NCBI RefSeq assembly: GCF_014805685.1
Contig: NC_060885.1
Coordinates: 5,951,132-6,015,131, forward strand
Length of the DNA: 64,000 nt
Direction: 5' to 3'
From: Silurus meridionalis
Lineage: Eukaryota; Chordata; Actinopteri; Siluriformes; Siluridae
Shown here: positions 1 to 11,535 of the stretch, one piece after another
Layout: each line of letters starts with the position of its first letter
How positions within the stretch are numbered: the first letter of the stretch is position 1
The notes under the pieces: model-generated
What the model was told of the DNA's origin: nothing
The model's input: only the letters and a program-made list of their open reading frames with translations
Databases searched by the model: none
Translations under genes and position numbers: made by a program

Positions 1-2
1 TC

Positions 3-113
3 TTTGAGCTGCTAGTAGCTGGTGTTCATCTGAGTGCACTTGATCCTAATGTCATGACCGTCCTGCACAGTCTAGTTGAAGTTTTGCTCCATGTGGACAT
101 GGAGGTGGGCCCA
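3..113 (+). CDS. Possible 3' part of a coding exon, gene unidentified
   Basis: Frame 3 is open from the window edge for 37 codons and reads as a leucine/valine-rich stretch (for example LLVAGVHLSALDPNVM). It runs into CCA|GTGAGT at 111-119, a donor that matches GTGAGT fully at +1 to +6 but lacks G at -1. Past the donor the frame stops at once in AT-rich DNA. An open run this short happens by chance fairly often, so the case rests on amino-acid composition plus the donor. I do not recognise the protein, and it resembles no part of ZNF827 that I recall. If real, it belongs to a plus-strand gene entering from the left, and its next exon was not found before znf827. Confidence 0.28.
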
Positions 114-239
114 GTGAGTGCATACTACATTTAGATCTTAAATTGTCGAATGTATGATATATTTATTTAAACATAAGAAAGCAATATCATTTACATTTAA
201 GGCGTTAGTTTGTACGTCTTCAGTATTAATGTACAATTA

Positions 240-1215
240 ATGTATGAAACCACTGATGGAGAAGTGAGTGCACCCCTCACATTTCAGCAGACATCTTAGT
301 ATCTTCTCAAGGGACAATACTATAGAAATAAACCCTGAATATATATTTCAGAGGAGTCAATATGCAGCGTTGTGTATCTTGTATAAGAGCAGTTCAAATG
401 TGGTGCTTTGAGTACTTTTTTCTCAAACTGACCACTGGATGTTCTACGTGGAGCCTCATGGTAAAGACTCTCTGAGGATTTGAGGATTCGAGAATTAGAA
501 TTGTCGCTCTCCACAAAGACGGCAGAGGCTGTAAGAAGATCGGTATCACACTGAAACTGAGTTACACTACAGTGGTCAGGGTCATGCAGAGGTTTTCCAA
601 GACGGGTTCCACTCAGAACAGACCTCACAAGGGTTCATCAAAGAAGTTGAGTCCTCGTGCAGTGCGTCAGGACCAGAAGCTGCTTCAAAAAACAGACGTA
701 TGAGTTGCCAGTGCGCAGACCAAGATAAACTTGTTTAGCTCAGATGGTGTCCACCCTGGTGAGGAGAACCAAGGAAATTGCTGACAGTCTTGCATACAGT
801 CAAGCAATTTGGTGGTTGCATCATGGTCTGGGGCTGCGTGAGTGCTGCTGGTGCTGGGGAGCTGCGGTATGTTGATGATATTCAACATGTGACATTCCTA
901 AGAAGAACATGACGCCCTCCGTTCAGAAACTGGGCCGAACCGCAGTTTTCCAAAAAAATGTCCCCAAACACACCACCAAGATTTTGACCTTGGTGAAGGT
1001 CTCTCCAGACCTGAACCCTATTGAGCACCTGTGGGGTATCCTCAGGAGGAGAAGCGCAATGTGTGTAACATCCAGCAGCTCCGTGATGTCATTATGGAGG
1101 AGTGGAAGGGGATCCCAGCAACAAACTGCGCAGCTCTGGTGATAACAATACCCAGGAGGATTAAAGCAGGACAAAATATTCCTCTCTGGAATTCTTGGTT
1201 GCACTTGGTTAAGCC
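240..1215 (+). mobile_element. Degenerate Tc1/mariner transposase relic
   Basis: Broken plus-strand reading frames resemble a Tc1-like transposase. A helix-turn-helix-like part lies at about 490-660 (valine-alanine-leucine-histidine-lysine-aspartate, then KKIGITLKLSYTTVVRVM). Degraded catalytic-domain pieces follow at about 725-900. The C-terminal hallmark SPDLNPIEHLWGIL lies at about 1005-1045, followed by IQQLRDVIMEEWKGIP and PRRIKA at about 1070-1165. Stops and frame changes separate the pieces, so it cannot encode an active enzyme. Clear terminal inverted repeats were not identified. This is a fossil DNA transposon in intronic or intergenic DNA. Confidence 0.85.
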
Positions 1216-1694
1216 ACCTGTCAGTCATTTTACTGTAGATCTTGTAGACGGAGCTACGTCTCGAAGGTGAGGTGTTCCGTCTGTCAAACCTGCCTTAACC
1301 TTACTGTTGGAGAGGTAACGTTTTTTCGCAGCAGGTGGGACAGGAGGAACTTCAGGGTGTTTCTGCTTTACATTCAGACCACCCTGACAATTTGTCTGTA
1401 AATGCACGAGCCGAGGTGTTTTTAAGAACGACTTTTGGACATTTTTCATGGACCCTAAAACAAAGGCGTGCTTTATAAATAGCAGCGTAGTTGGAAATAA
1501 AAACGTAGGAAAAACTGATTTCGCATTTATACGTCTTTTTTTTTCCCGCACTTTTGTGTGTAGACAACAGTAACGCTTTTGTGCTGAAGTAGAGGGCACC
1601 GCCGATGTGATTGACAAGCTGTCAGAAAGCGTTAACATTTTAGTCCGACTGACCTGACACGGGCTCGCGAGTGAACAGCGAAAATCAGGGCTTG

Positions 1695-1742
<48 letters not shown>

Positions 1743-2542
1743 AAGATTTACCACCTTAATGAGAAACCGGAAGACATTTTCATCTCTCATTCCAAAACTT
1801 CAAAGCTAACGGTTCTGCATATATCCTCAGGAGTTACCGTCAAAGGCGTTCAAAAGTGTTGGGACGCCCGACTTTTCCAGCCACGTGGATTTTTTTTATA
1901 TTAAAAAAAACACTATTAAGTTTCATAAGGGGGAAAAGTAGAGGACTTTTTTCCAGGTTCATTTGATTCGGGAATTTGTATACCAAAGCTTTTACCTCAG
2001 AAATGTTGGGAGATTGTTGGAAGGCGTTCGCATCCCACGTTTTCGCTCCCGAGTTCATGTATATTCAAGCCCATATTGTGATTGCACTCACGTGATCCTA
2101 TAAACGATGAGTACTGCTGTATGCTGGTACTGGTACTCATCTTCATAAATGGAGACGGATACGCCGTTCATGTGCCTGTGCTGTGCAGTGGTGTAAATTA
2201 TTTGAGTAAATGTTCCTCATTACTGTGCTTCAGTCGCTTTTTTGGCTACTTTCTAGTTTTACTGAGTAACAGATATAACATTTACTCTACTCAACTACAT
2301 TCATGATTTAATATACGTACGTTTTTGCTCCACTGTATTTAAATTGACAAACACTCTCACAATTACATTTTGCATCTATTTATCTGCCGTGGCAAATTTA
2401 TAAGAGCCTTTCGCCATTTTATTTGTCATTCGGATTCTATCAGTTCTTTTACTTAAAGGCTCGATACTGTCGTTTTAGTTGTTAATTGAAGATACTTTTT
2501 TTTTGATATTTGTTTACTTCTCGCAGATGCTGTTATCTTGAT
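1216..2542. other. No gene seen; TG repeat and a Tc1-family end fragment
   Basis: This stretch holds unassigned AT-moderate sequence with no exon-like frame. A short piece at about 1847-1900 ('gttgggacgcccgacttttccagcc') resembles the right end of the Tc1-related family found elsewhere in the window. The open frames here have no recognisable domain. Confidence 0.5.
1697..1745. repeat. (TG)n then (GA)n microsatellite
   Basis: An uninterrupted TG run of about 17 dinucleotides passes directly into a short GAGAGA run. It is a common intronic dinucleotide repeat and likely length-polymorphic. Confidence 0.95.
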
Positions 2543-2560
2543 CTTGGTAAATGCAGAATT

Positions 2561-2786
2561 AAAACTTTCTTTCGGCTTCTCCCGTTAGGGGTCGTCACAG
2601 CGGATCATCCGCATGTTTGATTTGGCACATGTTTTTACGCTGGATGCCTTCCTAATGCAACCCTCCCCATTTATCCGGGCTTGGGACCGGCACTGTAAGT
2701 GGCCGGGGTTGGTTACCTGACCGGGGATCGAACCCAGACCGCAGCAGTGAGAGCACCGCATCCTAACCACTAGACCACCAGGGAAC
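2561..2786 (-). mobile_element. tRNA-Glu-headed SINE with perfect target-site duplication
   Basis: Read on the minus strand, the element starts with a tRNA-like head (2784 to 2713), continues through a unique body, and ends in a tail reading AACGGGAGAAGCCGAAAG followed by AAG and TTTT. That tail is familiar from fish SINEs and partner LINEs. The flanks are an 18-bp direct repeat with no mismatch, CTTGGTAAATGCAGAATT, at 2543-2560 and 2787-2804. The perfect duplication suggests a fairly recent insertion, younger than most repeats in the window. The exact SINE family name is not assigned. Confidence 0.85.
2713..2784 (-). pseudogene. tRNA-Glu(CTC)-like head of the SINE
   Basis: The 72 bases on the minus strand follow tRNA-Glu closely. 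They start TCCCTGGTGGTCTAGTGG (A box), continue GGTTAGGATGCGGTGCTCTCAC with CTC at the anticodon position, and include GGGTTCGATCCCCGG (B box and T arm). The acceptor stem has at least one mismatch (the 3' side reads CAGGTAA where CAGGGAA is expected). Because it is continuous with a SINE body inside one target-site duplication, it is the pol III promoter of a retroposon and not an independent tRNA gene. Confidence 0.85.
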
Positions 2787-2804
2787 CTTGGTAAATGCAG
2801 AATT

Positions 2805-4275
2805 GAGGTGTACAATTTGTTTGTATTTAGGAAAGAAATCTCACAAATCAACTGTTTTTGGCTTTTCACTAACAAGTACCACTATAAGTAAAACTCAAGT
2901 TCAGATCGTCTGAAACTTTTACGCTACTCATATTGGAATTGGTGACTTTGAACTTCGGGGGTTAGTTTTTCAGTAAGGTATCTATACTTTTACTCAAGTT
3001 TGATGTTCAGGTACTCTTTACACCTCTGGTGATGCGCTGCAGTAGCTGAGCTGCGTTACTGGAATACCGAGTACACACTCGGTTTCACACGCTGTTGGTT
3101 ATTTTCTCACACACTTCACCGGATTATGGAATCGCCCTTGTCATGAAACACTTGTGTGATCGTTACATCGGGCACATGAGAGATGGAAGAAGCAAAACCA
3201 GAGAAAAGTTTGATGACAGAGGTATAGTTGGTTTTCTTACAAATTATATCGCACCTCAGGACCATTTATATACATCAGGTAAAAAAAAATGGTGTCCTTG
3301 AGTTTGCATGTTTTGAATAAGTACGTGTGCTTTTGCATGGTCCATTTGTAATTCCTGGCTCGATGGCCAATGGTACCTTTATCTCTGATCCTATCTTCCT
3401 ACTCTTGAGTTGCCCATGACAACATCCCAGCGTCCGGCCTCGTAGACGTAAAGTAGCATCTCAGACGTGAAGGTCTGGTGTGCAGCACTCGTTCCCTGAC
3501 GTCTGCTCTGCTTGGTTTAGGAATGTAGACCTCATCTGTACTCGAATCCTCAGTGAGGAAGCTTGTTTGTTACAGGTAACTTCATCGCTCCTTCCACCAG
3601 CTTGCATCTTTCATAATTCTGTGGGGGTCATGGTATCAGAGCGGAGGTCTTTGGGGAACTCCTTCGAACAAGAGAGGCAGCAAACATGATATTGCTTCCT
3701 CTTGAGTGTCTTCTTGCTCAAATGATTTGTGTATAAACTTCCATTCGTGGAGTTTTATATACTCAGGGCTTTCCTTAAGGTCGAGAGGACGTGTGAGGTG
3801 TGATACAGAGGGGGTGCCGTGGGATTTATTTCTTTTTTGTTTGTGATATACGACACTGTACAATATACTTTGAGAGTATTAGGAGGATCATTGGGAACAT
3901 TTATTGTTTAATTATGTTTTTTAAATTTTTATTTAATTGATGATTGATATTTTGATACTTAGTATTGATATATTCTTTTTTTAAATTATTTTATCTATAA
4001 AATTTAGAACAAAAGAACAAAAAAAAAAAAGAAAATGTTAAAACAGGTATAAAAGAATAAAATTTTTTAAAATGATTTTATTAAAATTTAAATTAAAAAA
4101 AAAAAATTGAATTAATTATTATAATTATTATTTAATTATTTTACGGCTAACGCTGGCGCTTTTGATTCTTTAACTTTAAGAATTTCTCTTAAAAGGAGAA
4201 AATACTGACAATTCTGCATTTCGAGGGACTAAATGATTGAAGGATAGAAGGAATGAAGACATTTGTTAAAGTATG
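2805..4275. other. No gene seen; AT-rich unassigned DNA
   Basis: Mixed unique-looking sequence to about 3850 is followed by an extremely A/T-rich tract at about 3900-4140 with runs of A and T. The open frames are short and lack domain resemblance or splice support. Confidence 0.5.
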
Positions 4276-4608
4276 CTGCAATTAGATCAGATCTTTAGAA
4301 AATGTAATATTAAATGTAAAACACACACACTTACATACACATCTGTACCCAAAAGGGGTCTAACAACTTCATGTTTGCCATTTATTTAATTTTATTTAAT
4401 CATTCAAATTGTAATCAAATTTGATTGATTACTCAGTTACTCAGTGTATTCCATTAGTTTGATGTATTTTATTTTTTAAAACATAATAAAAGCCAAAAAC
4501 AATTTTAATGATCACAAATACTACTGATAATAAAATGCTTTAATAAAAAATACAATTATTTTTGCATTTTCCCCCTTCCAACTGAAATTGAACCGAATCG
4601 TTACTTTT
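4276..4608. repeat. Dispersed hAT-like repeat, copy 1
   Basis: This shares an ordered series of segments with 31940-32375: 'ctttagaaaat', 'ttaaatgtaaa', a CACACA run, 'tctgta...ggtctaacaa', 'tttgatgtatta/tt', and 'ctgaaattgaaccgaa'. The final segment and the TGTACCGTTACA end seen in the other copy are typical of fish hAT-like non-autonomous elements. It is degenerate with no coding capacity. Confidence 0.55.
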
Positions 4609-4660
4609 GCTATGTTTCCACACGGACGATTTTAATTGCCGGATGTGTGCATCATGGGGG
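4609..4660. repeat. Short dispersed repeat shared with 58808-58860
   Basis: About 50 bp (beginning 'atgtttccacacggacga') recurs at 58808-58860 with only a few differences. The shared core includes 'ttttaattgccggatgtg' and 'gcatcat'. It sits at the right edge of the hAT-like copy here and beside the (TA)n tract at the second site, so it is an independent repeat. The family is not recognised. Confidence 0.7.
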
Positions 4661-6650
4661 ATTTTGGTGCTTGATTTAAGACATGTAGCATCAATAAAAC
4701 AAATGTTTAGTGTAAAAAACAAAATTATTTGGTGGATTTAATTTATTTATTTAATTTATTTATTATATTTATTTGCATATTTTATATATTTATATATGAG
4801 TAAAGAAGGACGTCGCTAATAAATATTGTGTTGAAGATTTAAATTTTGCCTTGTTTACATTTATTTATTTATTTATATTTTTAATAAAAATGGTCAAACA
4901 GAAATTCGTGTTAACTCGTATTAACGCAATTTGGACAACCCTAATATTTATATATAGACAGAATTTTTTCCAGTACCTTTATCCAGCGCATCATAGTTAA
5001 ATGGTAACGCCAGAATCACCTTCAACTCTCTTCCTCTTTTTCTTTCTATCTCTCTCTCTCTGTCTCTCTTACTTATTCTCATTTTTTAACTGGTTAGCTA
5101 AGTACATAAAGGAAGCCTTCTATCAAAAACAATCTCTCTTTGCCAAATCTTTGTATTTCCAATCTCCTCCATCTCCAAACTTGGTTTTTCAGAAAGCTTT
5201 CCCTCGCTCCTCAGTGTTTTGATCTTAGTAAATGAGAGCACACACAACGTTCGCCTCCGTGTCACGTGGAAAGCGCGCAAGAGGGCGCCGAGGCCAAGGT
5301 AAGGTCACGCGGCCTTCTTTTTTTTTTTTTTTTTTTCCGTTAAATATAAAACCTTTAGCTCAAGGGCCACGTCCAATCCTTCCGGGACCGAGACTCGTTG
5401 GCGTTTATAACCTCGGCGTGTATTAATGCCGGATAATTCATTCTCTTTGATCGGGCATCGAGGTCAAAGTTCACGCCGCTTTAGAAGTGAAGGAAGAGTC
5501 TTAAATGTTTAGCGTTTATTAAGATATTTCTGAAAGCTCTGCACCAAGCCACAGAGGTTGAATGAGGTTACTACTTTTTTTTTTCCTTCTTCTACTACTA
5601 CTACTTCTTCTTCCCCTCTCCCTCTCCCTCTCTCTCTCTCTCTCTCTACTGTTCTTTGTCTCAGTTGAAGGCCTCCATTTTGTGGAAAACCGCAGCCCGT
5701 ATCATTCTTACACCCTGACCTTTGCCATCAGCTAAAATGTCTCCCTATGGGGAGAGCTCTACCCTTCTCCTGCGCCCTTCCAAGCTTCGAGGGCATCTGC
5801 ATTTTGCAAATGGAGGAACCGGCAGAGCGTTACAGGGATGCTGTATTATCACCAAACTGACGGCAGAGTGGAACGTGTGTGTGTGTGAGAGAGAGAGAGA
5901 GGGAGAGAAAGAGAGAGAGAGAAGCTCAGGACCCTACTGTAATGGTGGGTCACTGGCGCTTTTCCACTCCTATATGATTATAATGACCTTGGCTGGGGTA
6001 GGGCTCGAAAACATTGGATTAAGAGGAGAGGAAAATGAGGGGAGGTTTCCATTTCACTCTTGGCATCCGATTTGTTGGGAATATCTGCCAAGACCCCCTC
6101 CTCCTCCTCCTCCTCTTCCTCCACCACTACTGACTCCCCTCCTTTTATCCTTCCATTCTCTCCACCAAAGTGATCTCTTTCCTCTTTCTCTTTCTCTCAG
6201 TGCGTCTCTCTCTCTTTCTCTCTCTCTCTATCCCATTTCAGCTGAAGCGAATAATGATACACAGGCTTTCACTTAGAAAAGAATTAAAGGGCAAATGCGC
6301 AAAAAGGGGCGGCGGACGCCGTGTCTCTCTCCTGGACGGCCGCTTCGAGCCGCGTACAGCCAACCAGAACGCTTAGATTAATCTGGCACGCCGGACCGCC
6401 TGGCTTTCATCACAGGTGTAGTCTTAAAGGCTCCACTCCGACTCGTAATTAAAGAGAGAGGCGAGGCGGATGGCGGAGGAGGACACTTCAGAACGCCTCA
6501 TCACGACACGTTAATACCGACTACACACAACCACGAAGACGAACGAACGCCGTTCGACTCGCTTCAGCAGACTATTAAACGATTTGAGGGGATTAAAGAG
6601 GGAAGGGAGGGGACTAAACACCTCAAAGTTCAACACAAAATAAAGTTTGG
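4661..6650. other. No gene seen; AT-rich then simple-repeat DNA
   Basis: A/T-rich sequence to about 4940 ends with 'gtgttaactcgtattaacgc', an end fragment of another common fish repeat. Pyrimidine-rich tracts at 5030-5070 and 5575-5650, a GA tract at 5885-5925 and a CCT/CT tract at 6090-6235 follow. The 184-codon frame at 5722-6276 is made of these simple repeats (poly-proline and poly-serine/leucine) and is not a gene. About 6240-6650 is GC-richer unique-looking sequence of unknown role. Confidence 0.5.
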
Positions 6651-6664
6651 ATTGAAGCTTAGGG

Positions 6665-7690
6665 AGGTGCAGTTACACATACTATTCTGCATACTATTCA
6701 TACTACAGTGAATATACTCTACTACATGCTAATTGTACAATACTGCATACTGTACTAAAGATACTACACATACATTTACATGCATACTATGTGTGCATAC
6801 GTTAGAAAATATACTATACAAAATGCTATATATACATATACTAAAGAAATTCTACCTTACGACATACTATACTAAATACTAAATATGCTATATCTGTAGA
6901 TGCATACTATACTAAATCTACTATACTTTACTGTACTAAATATACTATACACTCTATTAAATATACTATACTAAATATAATATTCATACCTACTTTAGTG
7001 AATATTCTATATTATAGCACTTACTAAATATACTATACCTTTATATGTACTATATGCACATACTGCATACTATACTAAATATACCATACCTTTATGTGTA
7101 CTATATGTACATACTGCACTAAATATACTATACATGTAGACACATACTATATTAAATCTACTATACCTTACACTATACAATTCATACTGTAGTAAATATA
7201 CTACATACTCTATTAAATATACTATACTAAATATAATATTCATATCTGCTGTAGTAAATATTCTATATTATAGCACATATGTTCATACTATGCTAAATAT
7301 ACTATACCTTTATGTGTACTATATGTACATACTGCACTAAATATACTATATTAAATACTATATGTTTATACTATCCTGTTGATTATACCTTACTTTATAC
7401 TGTACTAAATATACTATACATACCTGCTGTAGTAAATATACTGTATTATACACATGTACATACATACTATACTAAATATACTATACTATGTGTACATACA
7501 ATAATATACTATACTACATGGTATATGTACATACTATACTAAAGATATTACACCTTTCTACTTATTATACTTTAAATATGCTGTAGATGCAACCATATGA
7601 CACACTATACATACTCGTAGTAAATATAGTACATACTAATAGTAAATATACTACTTATTTCTGTATGTCATACTGCATACTATACTAAAC
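6665..7690. repeat. Degenerate AT-rich tandem tract (tactatactaaata)
   Basis: About 1 kb consists of irregular reiterations of 'catactatactaaatatactata'-like words. A larger segment is duplicated inside it. The block at about 6954-7020 ('tctattaaatatactatac' through 'tattatagcac') recurs at about 7210-7280, an offset of about 256 bp. This indicates tandem growth at two scales. No coding potential is seen. Confidence 0.85.
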
Positions 7691-7845
7691 GTTCAAATAT
7701 GGGGTTATTTTTTAATCGTATCAGAAAGATACACCCCTACATTGGATCATACCAAGTTCATGTCAATAAAAAACTTTCTCCTGTGACAATTTATTTTAAA
7801 GTAATTTAATTCAAACGCAGACACTGGATATTTGCTTAAAAAGGC

Positions 7846-8083
7846 AAAAGTATTAGGACACCCGATTGTTCCACACGTCCATCTTTCCCTCAAACTGCTA
7901 CCACAAAGTTGGACAGTTGTATAGGATGTTTTTGGATTTACAAATCTCCAGAAGCACACGTGAAAAAAAATCTTCTCAGAAGAGTGGAGGATATTATAAG
8001 AGCAAATGGAGACTACATGTGGAATAGGATGTTCAAAAAGAACATATATACCAATCTTATGGTCAGGTGTCCACAAACTTCAG
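7846..8083 (+). mobile_element. Tc1-related non-autonomous element, deleted copy
   Basis: The left end ('aaaagtattaggacaccc'), an internal piece ('aaatctccagaagcacacg', 'cagaagagtggagg') and the right end ('ggtcaggtgtccacaaactt') belong to the family seen in full at 40390-40785 and 12565-12925. The middle, including the PIEHLW-like stretch, is missing. The orientation is that of the decayed transposase frame. Confidence 0.7.
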
Positions 8084-9325
8084 TTACACAGCCAAGGTCT
8101 CTGTAGCATCAGTGTCTCATCGTACAGCACGCACTCCGGTGACGAGCGCATGTCGAGCCTCTCAGCTGCCTCACATCTGCTCTGGTTTCTTTTGCTTAGA
8201 GTACAGCAGTTTTCCTTGTTTGTGTAAGTCGGGGCCTCGAGATTATTTTAGGCTCGGAGCTCGGCTTCTCAAATGTTTCGGGCCGAAAGACAGGAAGCCG
8301 CGAGGTCGTATATACGATGCGTTATAGAAACCACTTGACAGTCGGAAAACGCCTTAAATAACTCAAAGTCTGCCTATTTGAAAACACACTTCGCAGGAGT
8401 CGTCCACCCACCTCTCCATCAAAGCTCATGACCGAGTCGGCGCAACCACCGAGAAGCATTATCTCAGGATGTAACGCAACAGCCTGGCGTTTGACACGGA
8501 ACAAAAAACACACACCACCAAAGCACAGTACCCGAACAGGGGAACGATTTCCTGCATGTCGACAAGTCTCAGCCCTATGGCTAGCGACGGCCCCAGACAG
8601 AGTAATAACCCCCTCACAGGTCTTGTTCTGGCATGGATTTATAAAGAACACAGAAAAAGAGAGAGAGAGAAAAAAATGGAGGTGCTTTCCTCTGTCGTTG
8701 TACTGCACAGGCATGTCCAGGCTCTGTGGTATGGCCTTTAATGGCCTGCTAACGCTAACCAATGACCCCGTCCAGCCACGAAAGACAAGGGACATGATTT
8801 ATAAGCAAGTGTGTCTATTGCCATCTTAATGTTGAGAAAGGGAATTAAGAGAAAGAGATTAGTATTACTTCAGGATTTTGGGCTTCCTGTACATCCTTTA
8901 AAATGTAATGGATTTATAGCATTGCGTCCTCGAGGTTGTTTTTTTCTTTCTCTACCTTTTTAACACCTTGAAACGGGCTTATTGTCCCCTTTAGTGGAAA
9001 AAAAAAACATCCCCCTCAACCGTATGCAGCGTTGTATTGTGCACTTCCAAAGCATTTCAAGTTTTTTTTTTTTTTTTTTACCTCCTGCCCAATCAGATTG
9101 CAGCTTGAGGGCCAGGGAGAGAAACATGGTGGCGGTAGTACAGGTGTAATTTACACTGCAGCGGTTTGCTCTGCGGGTCGCCTATCCGATCGGGATCTTC
9201 ACCTAGGATCTTGCAAGACCTGGACGGCCCGGGATTTATCCTATATTTGCTGTATATGTAGTATTTCTAGTAATAGTTTTTCATGGTAAAACCAGCTAAG
9301 TGATTAAGGCATTGGACTGCGCTTT
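8084..9325. other. No gene seen; unique-looking DNA
   Basis: Opposing open frames of 133 and 157 codons overlap at about 8322-8829, but neither resembles a known domain and no splice pairing supports them. Poly-T runs occur near 8940 and 9062-9080. Nothing else was assigned. Confidence 0.4.
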
Positions 9326-9525
9326 TACCAATGAACATTGTCTCAAAGCATCTTTACACATATATTGTGGTAAGAAAGAATAAATAAGATGTTCTTTATA
9401 AGTGTAAGTTTGTTCCTAATGAGCGAGCCGGTGGTAACTGTGCTGAAGGAAAAGCTCCCTGAGACAGCATAAGGAAGAAACCTTGAGACTCACTGCTAGG
9501 TTGCTCTTAACCCCCTTTGCTGCTC
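9326..9525 (-). repeat. Fragment of the 'cattgtctcaaagca' dispersed repeat
   Basis: The words 'cattgtctcaaagcatc', 'tgagcgagccggtggtaactg', 'aaagctccctgagacagcataaggaagaaaccttgag' (in parts) match 42050-42185 in the same orientation. This is a common fish interspersed repeat and is old and truncated here. Confidence 0.65.
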
Positions 9526-10690
9526 AGTTGTACGAATGAGAAACATCTGGATTAATGCATCTGCGAAATGGCGTAAATTTATATTTTTACCAACTGAACC
9601 AATAAGTTTGTCCGATAAGTTCCTCGATATTTGTCTAAAAGCAACCTCACTTCTCAATCAATCTTAACGGCACATAACGAATATCTGAGAGTTTCTATCG
9701 TTTGGGACGTGTTGTCCGATTAAAACTGAATCTCTGCGGAACACGTGTCTCATTCTGCAAACACGGCGGTGTTCATGACGACGATGAAGCATATACGTGA
9801 ATTTAAAGCTTCTGGTTTTATATCAGTGGTTAATTGATCAGTTCTGGCGGTGAAACCGTGAGTACTGTAGGTGATCTAAACCACAGCAACTACATTCTAG
9901 GTAGATTTTTAACACATTCATCCTTCTGATGAAGAATTTAAAAAATATATATTTATAATGCTTTCTTTTCTCATCTCCCTTTTTTTTATTTTTCAGTGTG
10001 AAGCACATTGCAGTCAAAATCAGCATAACGGGCACTAAAGAAAGGATACAAGATGTATTTTAATATTAATGTTAACATATGAATTAGCAAATAACTTCAT
10101 AACTTTATGACCACCTGCCCTGTGTTGGTCCCTTTTAATTTAAAAAAGAAAAAGAAAGAAATTAGTGTATTTTTTTATTCAGCAAAATATAAATTTTTGC
10201 AGAAACTAATTTCTCACGTTTGTGTTTTTTCTTTTTGTATAAATCTTTTTTTTCATGGGCAAAGGTCCTTTTTTTTTTTTTTTTAAGATTAGGTCTAGAT
10301 TTGTGCTGTTTAAAGAAGAAAAAGACATTTCGACAAAGAATGCAATAAACACAAACATATATACGTAGAAAAAAAGTGCATTAAAAGAGAACATTTTCAC
10401 ACAATTTTTCACAAATTCTTTTTTTTTCTGCAGAAAACCGCAAAGCAAGTGTCGTACAATTAAAGAAAAAAATGTTCCGGTTTAGATTTTTAAATTTTTC
10501 TGGAATGCTTTGATGCACAACACAAAAGCAGACATTCAGCACAAAATGTAGAGATATTTTGATTTTTTTTCCGGGTTAACAGAAGAATCCATGAAAAAAA
10601 TGATGCCTGCAATTTTTTTAGGTTTATTAATTTTTTTAATCATTATATAATTTTTTTTTTTTATTCCTTTTAGACTTTTGAGTCTCGATA
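9526..10690. other. No gene seen; A/T-rich DNA
   Basis: The sequence is A/T-rich with many homopolymer T and A runs (for example 10268-10284). The open frames are lysine/phenylalanine-rich products of that composition and have no domain. Confidence 0.45.
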
Positions 10691-10710
10691 GTACACATTT
10701 TCTCAATTGT

Positions 10711-10848
10711 TTACGCTCGATAAATAAAACGAGGCACAGTGTCATTAATAAAAAGAAGTAACTGCGATGATGTAATACGGATACCGTGTCCATATATGGA
10801 GTTCGGTTGTGTCCCAAATGCGACTTACTTTTTAGTCTCAAAAGTTTG
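10711..10848 (-). repeat. Arm 1 of an inverted duplication (with 12905-13112)
   Basis: The block starting 'acgctcgataaataaaacga' at about 10713 and running to about 10805 is the reverse complement of about 13018-13110 at high identity, including 'ctgcgatgatgtaatacgg' and 'ataccgtgtccatatat'. The next words, 'tgtgtcccaaatgcgactt' and 'tttagtctca', match the reverse complement of 12920-12955. About 60 bp present in the 13 kb arm are absent here. In both arms the block abuts a Tc1-related element. Confidence 0.85.
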
Positions 10849-11535
10849 TGGACACCCGACCATCAGATTGGTATGTGTTGTATTTTTTTTTTTTTTGTAA
10901 TCCCTTTTTATGTTCTATGCTGAGTCTCCGTTTGCTGGTATAAGAACCTCCACTCTTCTGGGAAGATGTTCCCCCAGTAGACATTGTAGACATTTGTGTT
11001 AGAGGTCGACCGATATGGGTTGATCTCTGGCCGATGACGATACAGGCGAAATTTGTTCGGAGTCGGGAAAAAAAACCAAAACATAGGAGACGCTTCGGCA
11101 ATGCCAATTAATTTTTCCAAGTGAATTTATTTTTTATTAATTTTGTACATTATTGTATCCAGTATTTCGGGTTTGATTTAGCATATTTTAGAGAATCCGA
11201 TTGGCTAATTAGCTTAGCAAGTGAGCACACGCAAAAATGGTGATGCAGGTAAGGTGAGGAGACCTGGGGTGCAGTCAGCATTCACATTCTTCCCAAATGT
11301 GTTCAATAGGGTCAGAGCTCTAGAGCAGGAGATCTTCTACTCCAAACCCATGTAAACCATAATCTTTATGGAGACGGTTTTGTGCACAGGAGGGCTTTGG
11401 GTTTGGGTCTCCTAATACAAGTGAAGGGAAAATTTCATGCTGCCACATCCCAAAACATCTCGTCATGTGGCTCCAACTATGTGGTAACAGTTTGTGGTAG
11501 AACCACATATGGCTGGAAATATTGTGCCACTTCTT
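10849..11535 (-). mobile_element. Tc1-related element, interrupted by a second repeat
   Basis: The left end 'aaaagtttgtggacacccga' and 'cctccactcttctgggaagatgttc' (about 10950-10975) are continued only at about 11245 ('gcaggtaaggtgaggagacctggggtgcagtcagca') and run to 'gaaccacatatggctggaaa' at about 11500-11520. The piece between is foreign (see 10998-11230). Orientation is opposite to the transposase relic frame. The element is decayed. Confidence 0.75.
10998..11235. mobile_element. Repeat inserted into the Tc1-related copy
   Basis: A block starting 'agaggtcgaccgatatgggt' interrupts the Tc1-family copy. This wording is the start of a widespread fish repeat, probably a hAT-type end. The right limit is judged from where the host element resumes (about 11240) and is approximate. 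Confidence 0.5.

Noticed and set aside
909..1270. Tc1 transposase as an intact gene
   Set aside because: The parts lie in different frames with stops and missing segments.
2713..2784. Functional tRNA-Glu gene
   Set aside because: It is continuous with a SINE body inside one target duplication and has an acceptor-stem mismatch; no pol III terminator follows directly.
5722..6276. 184-codon frame with proline and serine runs
   Set aside because: It is built from GA, CCT and CT simple repeats and has no splice or domain support.
8322..8829. Overlapping 157- and 133-codon frames as a gene
   Set aside because: They are on opposite strands over the same DNA with no domain or splice support.
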